From contig KZ111158.1 of the NCBI GenBank assembly GCA_002077045.2, positions 71,029 through 135,028 on the forward strand: 64,000 nt of DNA, read 5' to 3'. Made by a program: the position numbers and the translations under genes. The first letter of the stretch is position 1; each line of letters starts with the position of its first letter. The notes beneath the pieces were generated by a model. The model was not told the origin of the DNA. It saw only the letters and a list, made by a program, of their open reading frames with translations, and searched no databases. Below, piece after piece: positions 53,248-64,000 of the stretch. The stretch comes from Rachicladosporium sp. CCFEE 5018. Its lineage: Eukaryota; Ascomycota; Dothideomycetes; Cladosporiales; Cladosporiaceae.

Positions 53248-53562
53248 CTAGCAGTCTGCAGCAGAAGCGCTCCCGTACAACTCCGCGCCATCCTGCTTAA
53301 GCGCCGGAAGAACTTGCTGCAGCGCCACCCCAACATGTCCCGCGGCTTCGGTGCGCAGCTGATAATAGGTTCGTAGCAAGGGCATATCGAGGTAGCGGGA
53401 AACGAGCCGGCGAGTCCTCTTGTTGGACTTGTGGAAAATTTCATCGCGGGTTGGGACAAGGTCGTGGACTACCCGAGTGAAGATCTCGAGGCTTAGTTCC
53501 GTTGACAGGTCCATCACACGGGATGTGAGAGCTTCAGGACCCGGGACGGCTGAGGACGACAT
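53248..53562 (-). CDS. very small F-box-like protein
   Basis: 104 residues from the ATG at 53562 (MSSSAVPGPEALTSRVMDLS). The core VMDLSTELSLEIFTRVVHDL resembles the F-box-like helix of the other members but has serine for the usual proline. YYQLRTEAAGHVGVALQQVL may be the second block. It ends soon after and is the shortest of the group, on the opposite strand and 13 kb from the array. It may be a decayed copy or an independent small protein. Confidence 0.5.
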   Translation of the reverse strand: MSSSAVPGPEALTSRVMDLSTELSLEIFTRVVHDLVPTRDEIFHKSNKRTRRLVSRYLDMPLLRTYYQLRTEAAGHVGVALQQVLPALKQDGAELYGSASAADC

Positions 53563-53990
53563 CGTGAACGCTAGACACTTGTCAGCAATCCACGATCCAG
53601 ATCAGCCTAGCAGTATTGAATGTACCGTGAATGACCGTAGCAGCGCCTCTGTCTTCGAGCCCCCGGTTTCTGTGATTGCATCAGATGAGTTGTCGAAATG
53701 GAGGAAAATGGAAGCCGATAAGTATTGAAGCCAAGTCTGGTCGAGTCATCGCAGCGACGCAAAAGGAAGGCGCGATCGAGCCTGGCCCTTGGGTAAAATG
53801 CTTACTATTATGATACACTACGATTATCCTACACTCCCGATTCGCTCCTGTGAATGCATCCAACTACTTCCCAATCACTCCTGGCTGTATCCAATCGTCA
53901 GCTAAAGGCGCCGTTTCAAACGCCATGCCCAACACCGAAACACCATCGCTCAAACCCACGAACCCACACACAACCCCCCGTTCTCCTGTC
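53563..53990. other. spacer between small F-box-like gene and DENN gene
   Basis: 428 bp, no gene recognised. Confidence 0.35.
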
Positions 53991-56900
53991 TCACCCCTCC
54001 GCAGCGCTCCTCACAGAAACAAGCATACTCCCAACCGGCTTCCGTCTCGTCCAACCCCCAGTCCCGGGGGCAACCCTCGGCGGCGCTCCCTGAATACTCC
54101 TCGGCGCCTTCATATAACCCTCCTCTAGCTTTACCGGACACCTCCCTGTGCCCCCACCCACATTCGCATCGCTCCTCCCGCCACTAGGAGGCGTCGCTGC
54201 CGCAGAACGCCAGAGATGATCGGAAGTGTCTGATAAGAACGAGGTGCTGGATTTGGAGAAGAGAGACGTCCGGCCGCGGTTTCGCTTGGAGAGAATAATT
54301 TCATCGAATAACTTTATCTCTGACGACGTAGCCGGCAAGGCTTCCCGCTCAGCAATGAATTCATTGAACATCTGCGTCTGCCGTAGCGCAGCCATGTACT
54401 CGCCGTCGCCGTGGGGAACACTTCGCAAAAAGCCGTCCATGTCGAAGTGGTGAAGCAGGCCGGATTTCTTTCGATCGCCGGAAGCGGGTGCCAAGTGGCG
54501 ACGATAGGTGTAGAACAGTGAGGCGAAGCAACGGACGAATGCTGCGCGGAGTTGGTCGGCGTGGAAGGCGCGGGGGCAGGGGAGGGAAAGGGATTGCAGG
54601 CAACGGGGGTGTAGTGTCGTGGTGCAGCCTGCGAGATCTGATGTCAGCACAAGGTTTTCCTCACCGGGTCAAGGGGGCCATACCATTGCAGCGGAAGGAC
54701 TCGTCGTCGCATCGCTCGTCGCAGACCGCGCAGGTGGATTTCCCGTCTTTGGACCGGCGAACCATGCAATGCCCTTCTACCCACTTCATGCTCTCATTCT
54801 CCCGCACAGGCTGGATCAGTTGTTGCGGCATGATAGTGCTGGCCGCCAGCGTGCTGGTAGCATACACACTCGGCGCATAATTGCTAGGTGTCGCCATCAT
54901 TGCGCCGCCGAGCGTGGAAGTGGAGTGGCTTGGGTGGTGGCCGACGACTGCCGGTTGCGAGGGTCGGCGCATGGTGTTGATGCGGTCGAGGCCGAACTGC
55001 GCAGGGATGTCAGTCAGTTTTATAGAAGCTGCGGGTTGATAGAGAGGGATGCATACAGATGAATTCCTCCTCGCCAACCCGTCCCCAAAGTGCCCACTCC
55101 GCTTCTCCCTCAACGTAGCCTGCAGCGAGAACCCCGAATCATTCCGACTCGTGCCATTTGAGAAAGTCGACGAAAGCGGTGAAGGTGCCACAGGGGAAGG
55201 CGGCGAATTACTCGAAGACATACTGTTCGTCGAGCTCGTGGAAGGCCGATCGCTGCCTCTGCTAGCGCCGTTCCGCGCTTGAAGAAATGCGTTGAAGACT
55301 AGCGTCCTCGAGTACGGTACAGGAGAAGCTTCGCCGAAGGTGGTAGAGCTCTCGCTTACATACGCTGCGAGCGTTGAGGGCGCAGCTTGCGAGGAGAAGA
55401 CCTGCGGGTTCTCCGATGAGAAGGCATCATGCGGATACGTCTCAATCGCGTACGCCGGCGGTCCAGTAGGCACGCCATACCGATTGTGATGCGGTGCCGC
55501 GGCTTGCAGAAGCGCCATCAGCTTCCTCCTCTGCGGACGCGGAAGGCAAACAGGAGGAATCGTGCTCTCGATCGTGTTCTCATCCAAATCCACGAGGCAG
55601 AAATCGCCCTCGGGTAGTTGTAGCTTCTCGTAGCGCCGCTCCACGCCTACTATGTATGGACATGGTGCTTCGAGAACTTGGATCAGTCGTTGCGGGAGGA
55701 TCGGTATGAGCACGCCGCACCATTTTAGCGGGTAGAGGAGGCTGGTTAGTGCTTGGATGGCGAGGTGCAGCATCGCTGTGTGCGAGGAGAGGAAGATGAT
55801 CCGGGATTCCACGAGAGCGTATTCCAGCAGCGTCACGATGTTGGGCGTCGTGAGACATCGAAACAGCGCGTATAGATCCGTGTTTCGCGATCCGGGTATC
55901 TCGTTGATCGCTTCTTTCCTCGCATATAGTCGCAGATCCCGTATCGCCAGCTCGACCTGCGTAATCGACGTAATCGGACTCAACGCCTCCACGCAAAGAT
56001 TGACCACATACCGCTCCAGTGGCTGCCAGACCCCAACCTTGGGCGAGCTGGGCGGCACTCGCAGCACAGAATTCGTCATGGGCACCACAACGGCCTTCAA
56101 CCACTCCTTCCAGAAGCTCGTCATCCCGCCATCCCTCCCCAAAATCCCATAAGCCCTTGGAATCCAGAACCCCGTATCTCCCTCCGTCAATCCATCAATC
56201 TTACTCGCCGCACCATGTCTCACCGGCCTCAGCAAATCAGTCATCAACCCAATCTTCTCCTCCACAGCACTGATCTTCTCCTCCAACGCCTCTCGCGCAT
56301 CACTCCCACTAGCCACACTCGGCAGCTCCGCCAACAGCCGACTGAGCTTCGCTCTCTCCCCGCTCAACCGCTCTCCAAGACTACTAGCCAGCTCCCGCTC
56401 CTCCTGACTCATATTCCCTCGCCGCCAGACTTCACATTGCCGCTCTAGCTCTCCTGATGCGGCGGCGTTCAAGGGCGTCCAGATCACGACGCAGATGCCG
56501 TACATCTTCGCGTTATCACCGCCTGTGAGCGCGAAGCCGTGCCAGGTTGATCGGGGCTTTTCGTCGGAGGAGACGACTGTGACGTCGTTGGGGAAGGCGA
56601 ACATGGGGACGTATTCGGGGAAGGGGGAGCGACGTTTCGATTCGTCGACCATGGTTGAGGTGGGGTAGCGATCGAGCAGGACGGGTTCATATTGTCGTTT
56701 GAGAGGGTGCATGTCGGGAGCGATTTGGAAGGGTTCAGGGGAGGGCATGACGGAGTTGTAGCCAGACACTCGTTTTGACGTCCGCACCGTGGAAGCTCGA
56801 CTCGGATTCCCCAGCGTCTGCCGCTTGTTGTTCATAGTCGAGAGTTTCCGTCTAAGACTGCCCACGCTGTTCTTCAAGCCTGCCCCATTGGTGCCTTCCT

Positions 56901-57450
56901 CCTGCGCTACCCGGACAGTCCGCGGCCGGACTCTACGTTCTCGCTGCTGCGTTGTAGGCGCTGTGGTTTGCACAACGCCGGCAGAGATGTTGATATCGTC
57001 CAGAAAGCTATCCCTTTCCGAAGCAAACTTCTTAAGCGCTTCTTCGAAAGCATCGTCGCTCAGACCCGAGCCGCCCACAGCGTTGCCTGTGGGCTTGATC
57101 GTCGCGCTACTCCGATTGCTGGCTGTGTTCTTCCCCTCAGCTGCACCAATAATACTGCCTATACTCTTCCTCGCTTCGAAGCTATACCGCGACCTGCGCT
57201 TCGCTGCGTCGCTCACTGGAGATCCTGGGGTAGTCGGTCGCGGCGCATTATCAGTCTCGAGCGCGCGGTCCTCTTCGATCGTGTCCTCCACTGGCGGGGT
57301 AGGAAGGGCCAGCACCAACTTCTCGTCGAAGATTTGAGAAGATTCGACGCCGCAGATGAAGAAGTAGTCGGCTAGCGGGGCGGAGGTGTCGCCGGTATTG
57401 CCATTGGGCATCGTGGAGGTAGGTCTTGGTCTGGCATTGCTCGGCGCCAT
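53991..57450 (-). CDS. DENN-domain protein with embedded C1 zinc finger
   Basis: 1,134 residues in two exons, 54684-57450 and 53991-54628 (55-bp intron), from the ATG at 57450 (MAPSNARPRPTSTMPNG). DENN proteins are exchange factors for Rab GTPases in membrane traffic. The uDENN part is LADYFFICGVESSQIFDEK and PEYVPMFAFPNDVTVVSSD; cDENN is PNIVTLLEYALVESRIIFLS, LTSLLYPLKWCGVLIPILPQ and RLIQVLEAPCPYIVGV; dDENN continues after the intron (FHADQLRAAFVRCFASLFYT). Between cDENN and dDENN lies a zinc finger with spacing H-x12-C-x2-C-x10-C-x2-C-x4-H-x2-C-x7-C, a C1-like pattern split by the intron (RCNG/C). Disordered linkers surround it. The specific Rab is unknown. Confidence 0.9.
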
Positions 57451-59089
57451 TGGACGGGTGTTCAAAGGAGTGGACGTGCTGAGCACTGCGCGAAGGAGGT
57501 ATTCCTTTCCCTCAGGCCTCCCTCATGCCAGCAACTCGAGTTCTCGAATTTCTGAGTGAAGTCAAGCACCTGCGCACGATGTTGAGTACTGACAGCTGTC
57601 ACTACCAGGCACCGTCAATCGTGGTAATATCAGCACTGCACGTAGCCGATGTGCGCAGCGTACAGCAGCAGTCAACAATCTGCAGTGGTGAAGCGCCGTT
57701 GCACGAGGGGTCTTTGACTCTGCCTGCAACCAACGAATGCTGCGCGGCCGTCCGGTATCTATCCGCCGTACCGCGAGGACGCGCAGCTCTAGCGTGTGTG
57801 AAGGGAGGGAACGTGCAATACTAAGGGCAAGTAAAGGCTACTTCATGTTCCGGTAGCGACGCGGGTGATTGTGTGAAGTTTACAACGCTACGGCGGACTG
57901 CTCTCGTATCGCAACGAACAAAGCCAGGCCGCGTAACTCTACTACGCAGTCGAAGTGAAGCATCCTTTTGCACGTACTCTCCTCCTCCTCCTCCCTCTTC
58001 CTCTCATGAATCCGCTCGAGCACTCTCCTCCACATTGATGCGGCTGACGATCGGCCTCCCCTCTGTTTCGTCGAGAGTGATATCCAGCACTTTAGCATGA
58101 ACAAGGGTCCTGATAGGCTGCACCGGCACACCACGCTTCTCCTGCACGCGCTCCCCTGCACCCCACTCCAAACTTCGCGTTCACCACTTTCGGCGACGCG
58201 TTTGGTTCGTTGGTCAGACCAAGGAGACTGATAATAGGACTTTGATAGCGTTTCAAGCTAGACAGTAGAAACGTTGCTGTCGCTGACGAGAGACGTCTGA
58301 GACACAGGCTGTGGCTGCTGCTATATATTGACCAACGCTACGGTAGCACCGTCGCCGCCAGAAGCGATGGCAATGATGTGCAACAGGGATCTCGAAAAAC
58401 GCCATCCATGGGGTTTGCAAACATGCAGAACGCTCCTTGTCCATGGTCCTTCATCCAATGGACCCCAGCTACTCGACTCGTGATCCCCGAGCAAAGCAGT
58501 GAGACTGCTGGAAAGAGTGTTCCTTACATTACGCTTCTTTCAAAGTACACACTACGCGATCATCGAGTTCCGCGAATGTCCAAAATCGCATTGCGGAGGA
58601 AGCGGCAAGGTACACAATGACTTGCATGCGCGATCTATATTAGACTTTCCGTAACTCAGATCGACTGGCGGTTTCATCAGCAAAGCCACGCCCGATATAG
58701 CCCCCGAACTGCTGATCGTGATGCGATGCTTCACATTTGTGGGGTGCATCGCGGGATCAAATCACCACTGATGAGCGACTGCACTGGCCAAGTCTACAGC
58801 ATTTCCAGCAGAGTAAGCATAGCAACGGGATCGAAGCAGTTCCAGGCATACCTTAGGTATTTGGGTACGTGAGCTTTCGCTGAGCCGACTATGCCATGGC
58901 AGAACCACGGGTTCACGGGCAGACAGTAGGTCTGCGCAAGCTACTACACGCGTCTATCTGGCGCACACACAGTAAAAGCCCCATCAAGCGCGACAGCCAG
59001 TGCGCAAGACTGCGGGGATCCTGATAAACGACAGAAAGCTCATCTCCAGCCGGCCCCTTCCAAACTCCATTTCCCCCTACCCATCCCCT
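57451..59089. other. 1.6-kb gene-free stretch
   Basis: Upstream region of the DENN gene and 3' flank of KEX1. Only short frames without domains. No RNA gene or repeat recognised. Confidence 0.4.
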
Positions 59090-61061
59090 CTATCGCGCAT
59101 GCCCATTACCCCTCCCAACATGCCCATCCTCATCATCGCTCTCGCCTACCTCGAACGCATCTTCTTTCCGCCCGTTCTCAGTCAGATCGTCGAGCTCCGC
59201 CTCATCGTAAGCCCTCGCAGCCTCGACATCGCGTTCCTGGTTCTTATTGTTTCGCCGCTCGCCCCAACCATCGAGTCCAAGCCCACTAGCCAAACTCGGC
59301 TCCCTCTCCCTGCCCGCACCAGGCCCACCATCACTATACCCTCCTTCCCCGCCGAAAACGCCTTTGTAGCCGGCGCGGCGCTGGCGGTCGCGGTAGATGA
59401 AGTATCCCCACGCCAACGCCGCGATGAGCACCAGCACCAACGCGACCTCACCAGACCGTTTATACGCCCTCCAAGTAGCCATCTGCACCTTCTCCGCCTC
59501 CGCTTCCTTGGCAGCGGTACTATTCGGATGCCCGCCCACACTCGTACTCGGCCCCGTCTCCCCATCAATCACACTATCCGTCGGCTTGCCCCCAATACTC
59601 CCAATATCCACGCCCATGAAGCGGTCGAGCATATCCCTCGTCCGACGTGGGTAATCAAACGGCACCATATGACTCGAATTGTAGAATTTGATGTACGTCA
59701 GATTCCGCGCTTCTTGGTAGATCCCCGCTGGCTCGCCTTCGAAAGTCCAGTCCCTGCGAGGCGCGGTAGTGCCGGGAGAGAGCTCCATGCCCGTGCCGCC
59801 GTTCCAGGAGAGGCTGTTGATGAGGTTTTCGGTGCCAATGTGGTTGCAGATCAGGTCGCGGTCGCCGGAAAAGAGGATTATGGCCACTTTCTCCAGCAGT
59901 GCGGGGAGGAGCTTGACAGCGGGCTTGGATTTCGCAGCGTTAAAAGCGCCGCCTACGTTGCCGTTGCATTCTGTCCAGCCGGTTTTCTTGTCGGGGTTTA
60001 TGTGTAGGGCTTGGGTGACGTCTGTGCGGCGGAGGTAGGGCGTTACTTGCTTGAGGTCTGGGGGCCAGTTCATGCCGCAGCTCGGGTAGGAGTCTTTGAG
60101 TCGGACGTCGTACATGTTTAGGCATTGGCCGCCGTTGTTCTGCGAGGAGATGCGCAGGATTTCTTGCAGGATTGCTTCGCAGGTTCCGGTGTCGACGTGG
60201 TCGGCGCCGCCGTTGCTGAGGTCGCGGTTGCAGACTGCGAGTTGGGCGTCGAGTTTGTCGGAGTCGGGGGTGTTGTCTTTGACGAGGCCGTTCTCTTTTG
60301 CAAACTTGATGTAGGCGGGGTATTGGTCTGGGCCGGAGATCCAGCCGTTGCCTATCAGCAGACCAGAGAGGTTCCAGGGATTCTGTGAGAGCGCATTACG
60401 GTCGAGGATTGCCGACGCGATGTAGGGGATGTGTTGGCCCGCGTACGACTCGCCGGCGATGTAGATCTGTCTTGTCAGTACTAGTCTATGGGTGCTTGGA
60501 GAGGGACCGCCAACTTACATCATCATGTGCATGCTCAGGGAACATAGTGAACCACTTCTCCAAAAACTTGATCATGTCGCTCGCCATCTCATTCAACTCA
60601 TGCAAGTACGAGTCCGTGTCGATGTAGCTGAACCCCGTCCCGACCGGGTTATCAATGAACAGCACGTTCGCGAACTCATTCCAGCTTCCCTCATTCAACC
60701 GCAGCGTCCCATCCTCGTTCACTCTGTAAGGCCCAATCTCCATCATCGCACCATCCATGCTACTGCACCCTGGCCCTCCGTTCAGCCATAGCACTGTCCG
60801 TCTGCGATTCGCGATGTGTCTGTTCTTGTAGAACCAGAAGAACATGTTGCCATGGTGTTCGGGTGTGATTTCGACATGGCCAGCGTACATGGGGAGGAGC
60901 GGCTCGGGAGCACCGGGGAGTGAGTGGACGTAGTAGTCGGCTGCTGTCTTGTCCTGGGCAAGAGTTGGGGTAATGAGGGTGCATATTGCGAGGGCAGCCG
61001 TGCCAAGTGTGGTGTGCCATCTTCGCCGTCCTGATCCAGCGGTGAATGTGTATGCGGCCAT
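59090..61061 (-). CDS. KEX1: pheromone-processing carboxypeptidase Kex1
   Basis: Membrane-bound serine carboxypeptidase (S10) of the late Golgi that trims C-terminal K and R residues from processed peptides. Two exons: 60519-61061 and 59090-60466, with a 52-bp intron (GTAAGT, TACTGAC branch, ACAG), giving 639 residues. An N-terminal signal peptide (GTAALAICTLITPTLAQ) is followed by LWLNGGPGCSSMDGAMMEIG. The catalytic serine is in IYIAGESYAGQHIPY (restored by splicing), the aspartate in FSGDRDLICNHIG and the histidine in NSSHMVPFDYPRRTRDML. A single transmembrane helix (VALVLVLIAALAWGYFIY) is followed by an acidic cytosolic tail, matching Kex1 rather than vacuolar CPY. It is divergent from RAD52. 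Confidence 0.97.
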
Positions 61062-61588
61062 GTTCGCCAATGTCGTATGTACCTCTCAATGGCTATGCTC
61101 GCATGGCCTGCACCGTACCTCCGAGGATGTTAGGCGTAGACCTGGTGAGAAGAAGCACTCTGGTCAGGGAGCTACGGATTGCGGATACCACGAGCTTGAG
61201 TCAGTATCTATGAAAGCATCCTCCTGAGAGATGATGGCCGTTGCGACGCAAGCCCAAGTAGTCGGATGTCAGACGGAGTTGGTCGGTGCAAGGGATGGTG
61301 TATGGATTTTGACTGGCTGATCGAGGTTTGGGAGTGATAGAGTATTACGAATGCGATAAGAAGAGCACACTGCGATGCTTATTATGAAGCTGATCTAGAC
61401 AACGGCGCAAGGAGCTGTGGTCGACGCGGCCGCAACCAGTACAAACGATGGAAGCCTGAACTCCGAGGCTCGAATCACGTGCCGTGTACTCCTTTGGCGT
61501 TCTCTGCCAAGCCTCCGTCGCGTGCATCGTCACGTCTTCCAACAATCGACCTCCAGCTGTGTTGATAACACTTACAGCGCCATGCACC
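61062..61588. promoter_or_regulatory. divergent intergenic region, KEX1 / RAD52
   Basis: 527 bp between two ATGs. A CACGTG lies near 61477. I looked for the ACGCGT cell-cycle box and did not find one. Confidence 0.4.
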
Positions 61589-63371
61589 ATGCCTGCGTAA
61601 GTCAAGCAAACATGCACCTGAAGATCTGATACTGACGATGTCCAGGCCAGGTGACCAATACCGCGACACCCCCGCAACAACCAACCCGTTCCTCCCCGCC
61701 GCCCCAGCGATCTCCCAATACACCGCCCGCGAAATCGCCACCCTCCAATCCCGCCTCGACAAACAACTAGGCCCCGAGTACATCTCCACGCGCCCCGGAA
61801 ATGGCGGTGGGAAAGTCCACTACCTCGCCGCCGAGAAAGTCATAAACCTCGCCAACGAAGTCTTTGGCTTCAACGGCTGGTCGTCCTCGATCCAGAATGT
61901 CACCATAGACTTCGTAGACGAGCACGAGAACGGGAAAGTATCGCTTGGCCTGAGCACTATCGTGCGAGTGACTGTCAGAGATGGGACATTTCATGAGGAT
62001 GTAGGCTACGGGCATATTGAAAATTGCAAGGGCAAGGCTGCGGCTTTTGAGAAGGCTAAGAAGGAGGGCGCTACGGATGGGATGAAGAGAGCGCTGAGGA
62101 ATTTCGGCAATGTGTTGGGGAATTGTCTTTATGATAAGGATTATCTGCAGAAGGTGCAGAAGGTGAAGGCCATGCCGAGTCGATGGAGTGCGGAGGATCT
62201 GCATCGGCATCATGACTTTGGGCCGGTGAAGGTGGAGGGTGCGGCGAGGGCAGCGCCGCAGCAGCAGGTGAATGGCGCGACCGGCGGCGTCGCGAATGGA
62301 GGCGCTGTCAATGGACAGCAAGGAGGCTGTGGCGTGCGACGAAATCCGAGCATGCAATCGGTGAACTCAGTTGGATCTGGCGAGTTTGAGGACGACAATC
62401 TGTTCGATGAGACAGACTTCAGCCATCCGGATGAGGTTCGACTCGACGATTCAACGACCGCTGCAGCCATCCAATCGCCAGCACAACATCAGATGCAGGC
62501 ACAGCGCAGCGGCCTGAACAGAATGCATTCTGCGCCACACCTGAGGCCACCCAGTATGCATCCTCCAGAAGCGCCGAACGGTATGCAAGCGCCTCAGAGA
62601 CCAGATGCAATGCCACGACCATCGAACCTCGGTCCCCAAGCTCCACAGACTCGCATGCTACCACCGCAAACTCCAGGAAACCAGGCTAGGCCAATGAACG
62701 GCATGCAGCCGCCACAAATGAACGGCAACACAGACGGCGCCGGATCTCGATCACATGCATCCTCGCTCGAAGACACTGCAGCACAACAACAGCGACCTCC
62801 ACCCCAAAGACCAACCACCAACGACATCCCAGCAGAGACCTACCAACCCCCACCGCCTCAAGACCCACCCCCAGATCTCCCAGGCGGCTTCATCACCGGC
62901 CGTTCAGCGGCTCTCATCAACGCACCACCTGACGTCCGGCCCCCAGCAGCCTCACTAGCCTTCAACCCACACGCCGAATCCCCTTCAATACGCCGCACCC
63001 ACGGCGTCAACCCAGGGAAATCCGCCCCTATCCTCCGGACGAACCTCGCAACCACAACACCCACCGCCGCAACGGCTGGGGGTCTTGTGCCCCCATCGGC
63101 AGCTGCGTCGCTACAACAAGGTGGTGCCAATGGCGGGCAGCAGAGATCAAGTTCGAACTTCATCAATCCCGCTGCGGACCCGAATCGGAGGATCGGTATG
63201 CCGCAAGGTGGCGGGCTTAGGAATGGTAGTGCGTATAAGCCGCCTACGAATTTGAAACGGCCTGTGATGGCGGATGTGACGAATCTGCCGCAGGTTGATG
63301 GGGCACCGGATCCGAAGAAGCAGAAGGTCGATGGTGTTGAGGTAGAGGGTGGAGAGGCGGATGTGTCGTAA
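61589..63371 (+). CDS. RAD52: DNA recombination mediator Rad52
   Basis: Annealing and strand-exchange mediator of homologous recombination. Two exons: an 8-nt first exon 61589-61596 (ATGCCTGC) and 61646-63371, with a 49-bp intron (GTAAGT donor, CTGAC branch, TCCAG end), giving 577 residues beginning MPAPGDQYRDTPATTNPF. An unspliced alternative start at 61638 gives MSRPGDQYRD; the spliced form fits fungal relatives better. The conserved DNA-binding domain (about 25-185) shows EIATLQSRLDKQLGPEYIST, EKVINLANEVFGFNGWSSSI, ENCKGKAAAFEKAKKEGATD and GMKRALRNFGNVLGNCLYDK. The C-terminal half is proline/glutamine-rich and weakly conserved, ending with a basic PKKQKVDG. Confidence 0.96.
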
Positions 63372-63531
63372 GATGTTGAGGAGTATATTTGATCTCCCGA
63401 GGTTGCGAGCACCTGGTGACCCAATCCGCAGAAACGTGGCAAAAGGAGGACGTCGGTTGTTAGAGCTTGCTGAGCGTTCGTAGCTTTGCATCGTCCATCC
63501 TTTACTTATGCTCATTTTGAACATTGCATCT
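63372..63531. other. convergent 3' spacer RAD52 / LTO1
   Basis: 160 bp between two stop codons; no feature. Confidence 0.4.
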
Positions 63532-63999
63532 TCAGCCCTTCGTTCTGCCCCTTATAACTCCCCCAAAATCTTCCATCTCCCCAGTCCCCTTTCCAGCCTT
63601 GCCAACTTTCCCATGGCTGTGATCAGCAGCACTCGCACTCTCCCCAAGCATCCGTGAGATCACCACGCCCTTCGCCTTCGCCTCCTTCAACCTCTCATCA
63701 AAATCCGCCACCCCATCCTCACTGTTCTCCGTACTCACCGCCTCAGGATCAGTCAGTTCAGCGAGTCTGCGGACTTGCTTGCCGAGTCTATCGGTGGCTT
63801 TGATTGGCACTAAGCTCGTCACATCCGCATCCCCATCAGTGGCTTTGGCAGACTGTTCGAGGCGAGCAGACCACACGCACGCCTTCCCCTGCAGCCCTCC
63901 AAGCTCCTCAAACTTCTCGAAGCCGCGCGAGAGACCGAAAAGGCGGCCCTCGATCCTGCCAGAGCTCGAGCCCTCTTTCACGCCAAGGGCATAGCCTTC
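63532..63999 (-). CDS. LTO1: Lto1 (Yae1-N domain) protein, 5' end beyond window
   Basis: 156 codons including the stop; the start is outside the window. The visible N-terminal part (EGYALGVKEGSSSGRIEGRL, FGLSRGFEKFEELGGLQGKA) shows the G-x3-G repeat pattern of the Yae1/Lto1 domain. Lto1 with Yae1 forms the adaptor that brings the ABC protein Rli1 to the cytosolic Fe-S targeting complex. The C-terminal half is charged with KEAKAKGVVISRMLGESASA. DRE2, of the same pathway, lies 40 kb away. The true tail of Lto1 usually ends in an aromatic residue used for targeting; here the frame ends in RTKG, which is not the usual form. Confidence 0.78.
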   Translation of the reverse strand, partial: EGYALGVKEGSSSGRIEGRLFGLSRGFEKFEELGGLQGKACVWSARLEQSAKATDGDADVTSLVPIKATDRLGKQVRRLAELTDPEAVSTENSEDGVADFDERLKEAKAKGVVISRMLGESASAADHSHGKVGKAGKGTGEMEDFGGVIRGRTKG

Positions 64000-64000
64000 A

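Overview
The window is nuclear DNA of a filamentous ascomycete (Pezizomycotina), most probably a Dothideomycete. The evidence is many short introns (49-100 bp, GTAAGT-type donors, CTAAC/CTGAC-like branch points), moderately high-GC coding sequence, a HET-domain gene, a fungus-specific set of housekeeping genes, and a fragment of fungal mitochondrial cytochrome b read with TGA as tryptophan. The class-level placement is inference from gene content; no marker gene in the window settles genus or species.

Layout. 1-2540 holds nothing I recognise. 2541-6864 carries a UBA/UBX protein with an apparent frameshift, the ER tether SCS2/VAP, a Tctex-type dynein light chain and VTC1. 7039-9550 is a tandem pair of F-box-like genes, one broken by an in-frame stop. 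9715-16937 holds a hotdog thioesterase, a DMT-family transporter, mitochondrial ribosomal protein uL3, the replication factor PSF2 and a HET-domain gene. 17566-19601 is a scrambled junction: a transposase N-terminus, a 100-N gap, a mitochondrial mosaic (cob plus probable nad2), then the tail of a GH2 glycosidase fused to a frameshifted cyanovirin-N-like domain. 19853-24582 carries an unknown protein, DRE2 and a conserved membrane protein sharing a 223-bp promoter with DRE2.

24877-28139 has three more small F-box-like genes, followed by about 3.5 kb without a gene. 31411-34310 holds an RGS-domain gene present twice as a 1,389-bp-spaced near-identical repeat interrupted by a second 100-N gap. 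35429-36388 is a conserved protein of unknown role. 36790-40287 is a tandem array of four F-box-like paralogues, one with a nonsense codon, one with a lost start codon, two intact. The rest is mostly housekeeping: RHO1, a Siw14-like phosphatase, YVH1, a C2H2 transcription factor, VFA1, one more F-box-like gene, a DENN protein with an embedded C1 zinc finger, KEX1, RAD52, and the 3' part of LTO1 running off the window end.

The genes do not form one pathway. Several belong to endomembrane and vacuole biology (SCS2, VTC1, VFA1, DENN, KEX1), signalling (RGS, RHO1, two cysteine phosphatases) and genome maintenance (PSF2, RAD52). The most distinctive feature is a lineage-expanded family of small F-box-like proteins, ten members or remnants in 64 kb, in visibly different stages of decay. 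Exon coordinates were worked out by hand from splice motifs, reading frame and family similarity; total coding lengths of the spliced models are all multiples of three.
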